Below are positions 28,687 to 37,400 of a DNA stretch of 64,000 nucleotides, piece after piece. Numbering within the stretch: the first letter of the stretch is position 1; every line of letters begins with the position of its first letter. Source of the DNA: Flavobacterium kingsejongi (GTDB taxonomy: Bacteria; Bacteroidota; Bacteroidia; Flavobacteriales; Flavobacteriaceae); assembly GCF_003076475.1 (NCBI RefSeq), contig NZ_CP020919.1:2108001-2172000 (forward strand), read 5' to 3'. Both the position numbers and the translations under genes were made by a program. Below the pieces are notes generated by a model, which saw nothing but the letters and a program-made list of their open reading frames with translations, was not told the DNA's origin and made no database searches.

Positions 28687-29724
28687 ATGATGAATTTCAT
28701 TCGAAAAATACTTTTTCCATTCTCCATATTGTATGGAGGAATCGTCTGGTTTCGTAATTTTTTATTCGATTGTGGCGTGTTGAAATCCTATTCTTTTGAA
28801 CTCCCGGTTATTGCTGTAGGAAATCTTAGTGTAGGAGGAACGGGAAAATCGCCACAGATCGAATACCTTATTCGGTTATTGACCAATTCTTATACCGTTG
28901 CCACTTTAAGCCGCGGGTATAAACGGCAATCGGAAGGATTCATACTGGCTGATGCCCATTCCAATGCGATCACCCTTGGAGACGAACCTTTTCAGTTTTA
29001 TAGCAAATTTCCAAATATTCAGGTGGCCGTAGATGCTAACCGCAAAAATGGGATCGAACAGTTATTGAAAGGTACTGTAAAACCGGACGTAATATTATTG
29101 GATGATGCGTTTCAGCATCGAAAAGTAAAAGCGGGTTTTTATATCCTGCTCACGGCTTATGGCGACTTATATGCTGACGATTATATGCTGCCTACCGGAA
29201 ATCTGCGGGAAAGCCGTAATGGGGCAAAACGAGCCAATATAGTAGTGGTTACTAAATGCCCTCCTGACCTTAGTATGGCAGACCGGCAAGCGATTGCTCG
29301 GAAATTAAAATTAAAGTCAAACCAACAGTTGTATTTTAGTTACATCCATTATGATGATTTTGTTTTTGCCGGGCATCAGCAGGAGGATGTGACAGCGGTA
29401 AAAGCAATGGATAAAGTGCTGGTAGCGGGGATCGCCAAGCCAGAGCCATTTTTTAACCATTTACAAAAAGAGGGCGATGTAATGATGACCTTTGCCGATC
29501 ATCATCATTTTTCAGAAAAAGACATTAAGGCTATAACAGAGAAAGCCCGGGGAAATAAAATCATTACAACAGAAAAAGATTATGTGCGTTTAAAAGGCAG
29601 GCTGCCGGAGGAACAGTTATTTTACCTGCCGATAAAAAGTGCCTTTATTTCGGACAGTAACAATTTTGATAAAACAATTTTAAATTATGTGGGACAAAGT
29701 ACAGGAAACCGTAGCGTATATTAA
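28687..29724 (+). CDS. lpxK: Tetraacyldisaccharide 4'-kinase
   Basis: A 345-aa enzyme of lipid A synthesis that phosphorylates the 4' position of the disaccharide intermediate at the inner membrane. Walker A is visible as GNLSVGGTGKSP near residue 46, with the family motif LLDDAFQHRKV near 138 and SRGYKRQ near 77. A hydrophobic N-terminal helix (ILFPFSILYGGIVWF) fits its membrane attachment. The length is normal. The 3' end overlaps the nucleoside phosphorylase gene by 38 nt in another frame. Confidence 0.95.
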   Translation: MMNFIRKILFPFSILYGGIVWFRNFLFDCGVLKSYSFELPVIAVGNLSVGGTGKSPQIEYLIRLLTNSYTVATLSRGYKRQSEGFILADAHSNAITLGDEPFQFYSKFPNIQVAVDANRKNGIEQLLKGTVKPDVILLDDAFQHRKVKAGFYILLTAYGDLYADDYMLPTGNLRESRNGAKRANIVVVTKCPPDLSMADRQAIARKLKLKSNQQLYFSYIHYDDFVFAGHQQEDVTAVKAMDKVLVAGIAKPEPFFNHLQKEGDVMMTFADHHHFSEKDIKAITEKARGNKIITTEKDYVRLKGRLPEEQLFYLPIKSAFISDSNNFDKTILNYVGQSTGNRSVY

Positions 29725-30496
29725 AGAGAAAACAGGAATTACACCTGAATTTGGTGTGATTTTAGGATCAGGATTGGGAGGTTTTACAGAGGACATCCAG
29801 ATAACCCATACATTGTCCTATGATACCATCCCGAATTTTCCGGTTTCAACAGTAGAGGGGCACCAGGGAGCTTTGGTTTTTGGGACTATTGGAACTAAAA
29901 AAGTAGTGGCCATGAAAGGCAGGTTTCATTTTTATGAAGGCTATGATATGAAGGAAGTAACTTTTCCGGTACGGGTAATGAAGTTTTTAGGTGTTCAGAA
30001 ACTCATAGTGTCCAATGCATCGGGAGGAGTGAATAAAGAATATAAGGTAGGGGATATAGTACTGATCAATGATCATATTAATTTTATGCCTGAGCATCCA
30101 TTACGGGGTAAAAACGATGAACGTTTTGGCCCCCGCTTTGTCAATATGAGTGAACCTTACTCGAAAGCGATGATTGCAAAAGCCAAAGCATTGGCAGCAA
30201 CACTGGGAATAGCAGTCAAAGACGGTATTTATTTAGGCTTACAAGGCCCGACATTTGAAACACTCGCTGAATATAAAATGGTAAAAAATGTAGGTGCAGA
30301 TTGTGTGGGCATGTCAACAGTACCTGAAGTTATCGTTGCCCGACACATGGAGATGGAAGTTTTTGGCGTATCGGTAATAACAGATATGGGGGATGAGGAA
30401 AATATAGAAATGGTCAACCATACGGAAGTATTGGAGGCCGCAAAAAAAGCAGAACCTCAGGTGCGTAGATTGATCAGTGAGCTGATTCGAAATTAA
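29687..30496 (+). CDS. Purine-nucleoside phosphorylase (trimeric class)
   Basis: A 269-aa cytosolic enzyme that cleaves inosine or guanosine with phosphate in purine salvage. Motifs of the trimeric (mammalian-like) class: LGSGLGGF near 27, VEGHQGALVFG near 62, GRFHFYEGY near 84, VSNASGGVN near 114, TFETLAEYKM near 198 with the purine-site Glu, and NHTEVLEAAKKAE near 240. The ATG at 29687 overlaps the end of lpxK by 38 nt, so translation of the two is probably coupled. A strong terminator follows. Confidence 0.94.
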   Translation: MWDKVQETVAYIKEKTGITPEFGVILGSGLGGFTEDIQITHTLSYDTIPNFPVSTVEGHQGALVFGTIGTKKVVAMKGRFHFYEGYDMKEVTFPVRVMKFLGVQKLIVSNASGGVNKEYKVGDIVLINDHINFMPEHPLRGKNDERFGPRFVNMSEPYSKAMIAKAKALAATLGIAVKDGIYLGLQGPTFETLAEYKMVKNVGADCVGMSTVPEVIVARHMEMEVFGVSVITDMGDEENIEMVNHTEVLEAAKKAEPQVRRLISELIRN

Positions 30497-30512
30497 CCAG
30501 ATTACTATAGTT

Positions 30513-30552
30513 ACAAAAGCGGCTTTATCTCATGGGATAAAGCCGCTTTTGT
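30513..30552 (+). terminator. Terminator of the lpxK-phosphorylase operon
   Basis: ACAAAAGCGGCTTTATC pairs with GGATAAAGCCGCTTTTGT over a short loop; TTTTT follows. Confidence 0.88.
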
Positions 30553-30637
30553 CGTTTTTGAAAACGGGTCAATAAAATAATTTTATAAGGAATAATAAAA
30601 AAGTGTATCTTGGATGGAGTATATTTTAAAGTATGTG

Positions 30638-30645
30638 TAAATTTG
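30638..30645 (+). promoter_or_regulatory. Putative -7 element of the fabH gene
   Basis: TAAATTTG matches TAnnTTTG and lies 32 nt upstream of the start codon. Confidence 0.55.
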
Positions 30646-30677
30646 CATCCTTGTTTTTAATAAAATAACAATAGCGT

Positions 30678-31688
30678 ATGTATCATTCTAAGATAACGGG
30701 ACTGGGTTATTATGTTCCTGAAAACGTTGTGACAAACGACGATCTTTCGAAAATTATGGAAACCAATGATGCCTGGATTCAGGAGAGAACAGGTATAAAA
30801 GAACGCCGGCATGTGGTAAAAGGAGATGGAGATACCACAACTACTATGGGCGTGAAGGCAGCTGAAATTGCTATTGAACGTTCCGGTGTTGCAAAAGAAG
30901 ATATTGACTTTGTAGTATTCGCGACACTAAGCCCTGATTACTATTTCCCGGGACCTGGAGTTTTGGTACAGCGTGACTTGGGTCTTCGCACTGTTGGTGC
31001 ACTTGATGTCAGAAATCAATGTTCCGGATTTATCTATGCCATCTCGGTAGCAGACCAGTTTATAAAAACAGGAATGTACAAGAATATATTGGTGATCGGT
31101 TCCGAACTGCACTCTACAGGATTGGATATGACAACACGTGGACGTGGTGTATCGGTTATCTTTGGTGATGGTGCCGGAGCGGCTGTACTCAGTCGTGAAG
31201 AAGACCTGACGAAAGGAATCTTATCGACACACTTACATTCTGAAGGGCAACATGCAGAAGAATTATCACTTATTGCACCGGGAATGGGGAAAAGATGGGT
31301 AACAGATATCCTGGCCGATAATGATCCAAATGATGAAAGTTACTTTCCGTATATGAATGGGCAGTTTGTATTTAAAAATGCAGTTGTGCGTTTCAGTGAA
31401 GTAATCAAAGAAGGATTGGCAGCAAACAATCTGCAGGTTTCCGATATTGATATGCTGATTCCGCATCAGGCGAATTTGAGGATTTCCCAATTCATCCAGC
31501 AGAAATTTCAATTGACCGACGATCAGGTGTATAATAATATCCAGAAATATGGTAATACCACAGCAGCGTCAATTCCGATCGCTCTGACAGAAGCCTGGGA
31601 ACAGGGTAAGATAAAATCGGGTGATACGGTAGTATTGGCTGCTTTTGGTAGTGGATTTACCTGGGGAAGTGCCGTTATAAAATGGTAA
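30678..31688 (+). CDS. 3-oxoacyl-ACP synthase III family protein (FabH-type)
   Basis: A 336-aa condensing enzyme of the thiolase fold. The catalytic triad is complete: Cys in RNQCSGFIYA near 114, His in PHQANLRISQF near 257, and Asn in KYGNTTAASIPIAL near 287. Typical FabH features include the N-terminal GLGYYVPENVVTN and C-terminal AFGSGFTWGSAVIKW. FabH joins acetyl- or branched acyl-CoA with malonyl-ACP to begin fatty acid synthesis. The gene stands alone, not in a fab operon (no plsX, rpmF or acpP nearby), and the protein is slightly longer than usual (about 317), so a role in another condensation is possible. Bacteroidetes often carry more than one copy. Confidence 0.9.
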   Translation: MYHSKITGLGYYVPENVVTNDDLSKIMETNDAWIQERTGIKERRHVVKGDGDTTTTMGVKAAEIAIERSGVAKEDIDFVVFATLSPDYYFPGPGVLVQRDLGLRTVGALDVRNQCSGFIYAISVADQFIKTGMYKNILVIGSELHSTGLDMTTRGRGVSVIFGDGAGAAVLSREEDLTKGILSTHLHSEGQHAEELSLIAPGMGKRWVTDILADNDPNDESYFPYMNGQFVFKNAVVRFSEVIKEGLAANNLQVSDIDMLIPHQANLRISQFIQQKFQLTDDQVYNNIQKYGNTTAASIPIALTEAWEQGKIKSGDTVVLAAFGSGFTWGSAVIKW

Positions 31689-31727
31689 GATAATCACCTC
31701 TTTCTATATCAGGATAGTATTAAAATC

Positions 31728-31761
31728 GAAAAACCCGAAGGCATCACTCTTCGGGTTTTTC
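31728..31761. terminator. Bidirectional terminator
   Basis: GAAAAACCCGAAG pairs with CTTCGGGTTTTTC over GCATCACT. It ends the FabH transcript and, on the other strand, that of the outer-membrane barrel gene. Confidence 0.88.
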
Positions 31762-31803
31762 TTTGAACTAACAATATTAATAAAAAAAACTAATACACTT
31801 GGC

Positions 31804-34221
31804 TTAGAACATACCACCACTTCCTTGTTTGGTGTTATCTTCTCTTTGTTTGCGCTGTAGCGCTCTGTTTTTACCGCCGCCGAATAAGTAATTCAGACCG
31901 AAATAAACACTATGGCTTTCCCAGGTAAATTGCCCGGTTTGTGGGTAAGGATTCTGTGCGTCAAAAGCATAACGCATCGTGTCGAAGATGTCATTGAAAC
32001 GTACGCTGAAAGTCAGTTTGTTGTTTAGCATCGCGTAACGCCCACCAGCATCTATTTTATACATTTCCTTACTGTTATTCTGGATTCCATCTACCGGACC
32101 TCTGTAAAATCCGAATAGTAGGAAGCTTAACTGTTTTGTAGCTTTGAAATTACTGTTTATGCGGGTGTTGAATGCTGCCACATCTACTTTTTTATTCATC
32201 GGTTGTGAATCACCAGTTACAGGATCCAGGACGAATACAATTCCTTTTTGGTTTATGCTTGAGAAATCTACAGAAGGCTGAACATCCCACCATTTCGTTA
32301 TTTTATAATTTGCAGACACTTCAAAACCATAAGCGGTATTGTTGCTGAAATTGGTATAACTCATAATTTGCTTTTGGTTGGTAGGGTCGGAATCATCAGG
32401 ATATAATGTTCTGCTGATTTCATTATTGATACTTCTCACATACACACCAGTTGTAAAAGAGCCTTTGCTGAATGTTTTGGTATAATTCACCTCTACAGAA
32501 TTCGTAAATTGTGGTTCCAGTTCTGTGTTTCCTAAAGAGGTAACCAAAGGTGTGGAAAATTCACGGATCGGTTTAGTTTGTTCTAAGCTTGGGCGGTCAA
32601 CACGACGGCTGTAGCTCAGTTGGAACATGTTTTTCTCATTCAGGTTATACGTGAAATAAGCAGAAGGATAAACCGTCATATAATCATCTTCAAATGTTTT
32701 TTGGCCATAGTTGAGGTTTGCCTGTACTTTATAGCTTTCAAAACGAGCACCCAACTGATAGCTGAATTTCTCAAATTTTTGCCCGAATGTGGCATAAGCA
32801 GAATAGATATCAATATCGTATGTGTAATTTGAAATACGGTTTTCGACAGCAATTCCTGGATTTCCAGTCAGGTAATCATTGGTAGTTCGGGTGATACGGG
32901 CTTCCGCTCCCAATTCTAATGTTGATTTTTCACTTAATGGATTTACGTAATCGAGGTTCATCGTAGTGTTTTTACGGATATCCTTAATATTGTCCTGATA
33001 CAGGATATTAGGCTCTACATCCGACCCGGTATTTGGATCGGTATCAAAATTTGCATTTTGGGTTTGCTTGTAGTCGTTGAAATTTCCTTCGAAATCTAAA
33101 GTATGTCCCTCTTTTTCGAATAAATGTTTGTACGCCAGATTGTACGATCCATTGCGGCCGTCAGTGTCATAAGTAGCAAACTGTCGGATGTTGCTGCGAT
33201 CGCCATTTCTGTAATTAATATTGGTTCCGATTTCGCTCAGCCCACTGATCGCATTCTGATTGGTATATACAGAAATGGTATTCTTATCATCGATGTAGAA
33301 ATCCATTCCTAATTTATACAGATAGGAATCATTATCATTTACAATTTTTAAATCCTGTACCATATTATTGTCCAGTCGTTCGATTTGACCACCATTGAAA
33401 TATTTACCGAAGTTTTTTCCGCCATTTCCAAAGAAGTTTACCTTCCCGGTTCTGTAATTCATGTCCAGTGAATTGTTGTATTTCGGAGTATCCCCAAAAG
33501 TGATTCCGGCATTTAGATTACCATTAAAACCATCATTGGTATTCTTATGTAACACGATATTAATAATCCCTGACATTCCTTCAGGATTATATTTCGCACT
33601 CGGATTGGTAATCAATTCAATTTTTTTGATCGAAGAAGAAGGAATCTGCTTTAATAACTGGGCAGGATCTACGTTGGAAGGTCTTCCGTCAATTAAAACC
33701 CGTACATTCTGATTACCTCTCAGGGAAAGTTTACCGTCCTGATCCACATTTACCGAAGGGATATTATTCATTATTTCCGATGCGGTAGCTCCTGCAGTCG
33801 TAAGGTCACGGCCTACATTGATCACCTTACGGTCAATTTTTTGTTCTATCGTTGAACGCTCTGCTACAACATTTACATCCTGTAATTGTGTTGCTTCTTC
33901 TTCAAGAATTACTTTTAGGGTAACATTTTTATCGCCCGTTTCAAGATTTGCATTCGCACTGTATGGCTTGAATCCAATGTATTGAATTTGTATGGTATAA
34001 TTCTTTGGTGCAAGTCCTGTTATTTTAAAATTCCCATTTTCTTCTGTAATGCCACCACCTACGATTTTAGTGGAATTTACTTCACGGATTTCGATAGTAG
34101 CATACCCGATTGGAGCTTTTGTTGCCTTTTCGGTAACCGTACCGGAAATGCTACCCGTGTTTTGGGCATTTACTGAAAAAACTGCGCTGAATACTAAAAG
34201 CAGTAATAATTTAAGTTTCAT
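31804..34221 (-). CDS. TonB-dependent-receptor-like outer-membrane barrel protein
   Basis: An 805-aa outer-membrane protein. The signal peptide ends near residue 19 (FSVNAQ). A carboxypeptidase-like regulatory domain follows (about 22-110; GSISGTVTEKATKAPIGYATIEI), then a plug domain (about 125-230; SEIMNNIPSVNVDQDGKLSLRGN, DGRPSNVDPAQLL, GMSGIINIVLHKN), then a 22-strand-type barrel of the outer membrane beta-barrel family 3. The C-terminal barrel strand is followed by a short polar Gly-rich tail. The substrate is not known; no SusD-like gene accompanies it. The minus-strand promoter element TATCTTTG lies at 34262-34269. Confidence 0.9.
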   Translation of the reverse strand: MKLKLLLLLVFSAVFSVNAQNTGSISGTVTEKATKAPIGYATIEIREVNSTKIVGGGITEENGNFKITGLAPKNYTIQIQYIGFKPYSANANLETGDKNVTLKVILEEEATQLQDVNVVAERSTIEQKIDRKVINVGRDLTTAGATASEIMNNIPSVNVDQDGKLSLRGNQNVRVLIDGRPSNVDPAQLLKQIPSSSIKKIELITNPSAKYNPEGMSGIINIVLHKNTNDGFNGNLNAGITFGDTPKYNNSLDMNYRTGKVNFFGNGGKNFGKYFNGGQIERLDNNMVQDLKIVNDNDSYLYKLGMDFYIDDKNTISVYTNQNAISGLSEIGTNINYRNGDRSNIRQFATYDTDGRNGSYNLAYKHLFEKEGHTLDFEGNFNDYKQTQNANFDTDPNTGSDVEPNILYQDNIKDIRKNTTMNLDYVNPLSEKSTLELGAEARITRTTNDYLTGNPGIAVENRISNYTYDIDIYSAYATFGQKFEKFSYQLGARFESYKVQANLNYGQKTFEDDYMTVYPSAYFTYNLNEKNMFQLSYSRRVDRPSLEQTKPIREFSTPLVTSLGNTELEPQFTNSVEVNYTKTFSKGSFTTGVYVRSINNEISRTLYPDDSDPTNQKQIMSYTNFSNNTAYGFEVSANYKITKWWDVQPSVDFSSINQKGIVFVLDPVTGDSQPMNKKVDVAAFNTRINSNFKATKQLSFLLFGFYRGPVDGIQNNSKEMYKIDAGGRYAMLNNKLTFSVRFNDIFDTMRYAFDAQNPYPQTGQFTWESHSVYFGLNYLFGGGKNRALQRKQREDNTKQGSGGMF

Positions 34222-34261
34222 TTTTGAATTTCTTTTTAATATTTGATTTTGATTGATGGAA

Positions 34262-34269
34262 CAAAGATA
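34262..34269 (-). promoter_or_regulatory. Putative -7 element of the barrel gene
   Basis: TATCTTTG on the minus strand, matching TAnnTTTG, about 41 nt upstream of the start codon. Confidence 0.5.
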
Positions 34270-34433
34270 TGTAAAATATATAATACTTTGTATTACATAG
34301 TACCGTTTTAACTTTAATACTCTATCAATACTTCCTAATAGACTATCAAAAGTTATTTTTGTTACAGGTTTGCGTGAAATAAATTTTAAAAAATGTAAAA
34401 TTTATCGGCTCATTGGATTGGAGCGTTTCATAA

Positions 34434-37400
34434 TTAGCGTTTTAGGGTAAAGTGTGCCCTAAACTCTTTTTCTTCCCCGAATTCAGTATAGGTTACCGTA
34501 AACCAATAATCTGTAGATGGCAGGGGCTGCCCGTTATAGGTACCATCCCATCCTGCACCCCGGGGTCTTATCTTAGTGATGAGCTTTCCGTAGCGGTCAT
34601 AGATGTAAATAAAGGAAGAAGGCTGGAAGTACAAATCGGTAATATTCCACGTGTCGTGATACCCATCTCCGTTCGGTGTGAAATAATGGGGATAATTGAT
34701 GATTAGAGCTTTTATCAGTACAGGTTCACATCCATTTTTATCATTTACAGTTATGGTGTGTTCTCCCGAAGCTACGTTGTTAAATACGGGACTATCCTGA
34801 AATGGCCCGGAATCCAGTGCATATTCATAATCGCCTCCAAAGCCGAGTGCTGTTACTGTGATGGAAGGGTTGTCGTCAAAAGCATTACTGGTAGTATAGG
34901 TTACTGTCGCTGGTTCGGACTGGATAACTTGTATGGTGACAGGCGCAGAAACGCAGGCTGTTGATGAATTGGTAACTGTCAGGGTAAAAGTCCCGGGTAC
35001 TGTGGTAGTATAGGAATTTCCGTGCGCATTGCTGAGCACACCGTTGGCATCAGCCCAGATGTAGGTATATCCTGTCGATGGTGGGCCAGTTGTAATAGTA
35101 TAGGGGTTTAGTAAATTCCCGGTTTTAGAATCAATACATACCGCTCCATTTTTTACTATAGGCTGTGGAAGTTTATGGACTGTAATCGTAATTGGGCGGA
35201 CTGAAAAACAATCTTCTGCTAATAAGCTGCTCAAACGGACATAAGCAACTGTGCTTATCGTTGATGTGATCGGGTTACTATCGTTTTGGGCAGCTGCAGC
35301 GCTTTGAAAATAATCTACCCGGTATTCGGCAGGGTTGAGGTTACCTAATACGGCAGCATTGAGTTGTGCAAGATTGAAAAGTGTAATCCCATCATTTGTC
35401 CCGTCTTCGTCACAAACCGTTGTCAGTGTTGCGGGAATAGCGGGGATTTGTGGCGTTTTTACAATAGTGATATAAAAACTGCTTTCATCCGTACAGGCGG
35501 GTGTCCAAGGGGCGGTACCATAAACGTATAAAAGAATGGAATTGGTAATCGTGCTACCGCTGGCGACCTGGCCGCCGGTTCCGTTGGGTCCCCGATAGTA
35601 TTTGCCAAATGTCAAAGGGGGCAACACATAACTCTCACAGGCGAATACATCTTCCGGTTCTTCTACATTAAAGATAGAAACGGAAAAGACTTTTTGATCG
35701 GAACAATTAACGGCTGTCCCGGTTTCCGCATACACATATACGACTTCGCTTGCCGTAAGGGTATCACCGGCATGAAGCATAGTGCCAACACCATTGGGCT
35801 GCGTAAAGTAATTTCCAACAGCCAGTGCAGGCAGGACATACGCATTGCAAATCTTAATATTGGCAACGGGGGCTACTACAGGAGTAGGGATGATGGTAAT
35901 GAGAAAAGAATGTTCATCAATACAATTGAACCGTTCATTGGTTTCAGCATAGATATATAAGGTTTGCGTGGTGGTGATACTATCTCCGGCATGCATTGGA
36001 GTGCCTGTTTTTCCCGGTCCGGTATAATAATTTCCTACAGTAAGTGCAGGAAGGACATAAAGATCGCATCGGGTTACATCAGCAGGCGCATCAGCATGGA
36101 TATTATGGATGGTGACGGTAAAACTATTACCAATACCACAGGGTGGATTCGTAGCTGTAGTCGCATAGATATAAATAGTTTGGTTTTCGGTAATAGCGGT
36201 GCCGGCAACGAGTTGGGTTCCTGTACCGTCAGGGCCTGTGAAATAATTTCCGACCGCCAGTGGTGTTAAGATATAAGGCGCATTGCAGGTGTCAACATCA
36301 GCTCTGGAATCAATCAGGGGATAATCATTAATAATGATGTTCTGGCTGATTTGATTGGTGCAGTTTTGTCCGCTATTGAAAGGATTATAGATGTAAACTA
36401 CCTGGCTTTGAGTGATTACAAATCCAGGAGTCAATTGTACGCCCGTACCGTTAGGCCCCGTATAATAATTACCGACTTCTAATGAGGGTAGTGTGTAAGT
36501 GGCACAAGCCTGTACTTCTGTAGGAATGGTCTCAAAGGGTTGGCTTATGATGATATCAAAATGCATAGCATCCGTACAATTAGGTACATTGTTGGAAGGA
36601 ACATATACATAAATTGTCTGTGTGCTTGTGATTACAGTACCAGCAGTAAGCAATGTTCCGGTTCCGGCCGGCCCTGTATAATAATTTCCAATCGGTAGTG
36701 GCGGTAAAATGTAATTCGAGCAATCTACTGCTGTAGCCGGCGGGGTGATTGTAATGAAAACGGTAAAACTCTTTTCGTCATGACAGATGTTATTGGTTTT
36801 GTATACATAAATTTCCTGCGTACTTGTAATTACAGTACCAGCAGTAAGTAATGTTCCGGTTCCGGCTGGGCCAGTATAATAATTTCCGCTATTGAGTTGT
36901 GGCAAGGTATAGGAAAAACAATCAAATACATCTGTAAATTCTGGTAATGCTTCAAACGGGATAACGGTAACCTGAAAAGAAGAATTAATCTGGCAGAAAG
37001 GCGGATCGGGTGAGACATAATGCACATAAACGGTCTGTGAAGTGGTTAGCGTAGCGCCAAAAGTAAGTGGCGTACCATTACCGCCCGGTGCAGTGAAAAA
37101 ATGACCATAATCCAATGCGGGTAATGTATAGCTATTGCAACTGGTTGCATTATTGGGCGTTACCTCCTGGGCACTGACAACAGTAACTTTAAAACTGCTT
37201 TGACTCGTGCAAAACGGGGTAGTAGTGAATGCATTAAAAATATAAATCAATTGGGTACTGGTGATTACATTACCGGCAAAAAGAGGTGTTCCGGTTCCGT
37301 TAGGCCCTGTAAAATAGTTTCCGTTAGTGAGTGCTTCTAAGGTGTAAGTATCACAAACGATCACATTGGAAAGTATATCCACAGGCGGCAGTGGGCTTAC

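Noticed and set aside
35462..37380. Tandem repeats considered as a CRISPR array
   Set aside because: The period of about 213 bp is in frame with one long gene, the copies are diverged, and there are no spacers.
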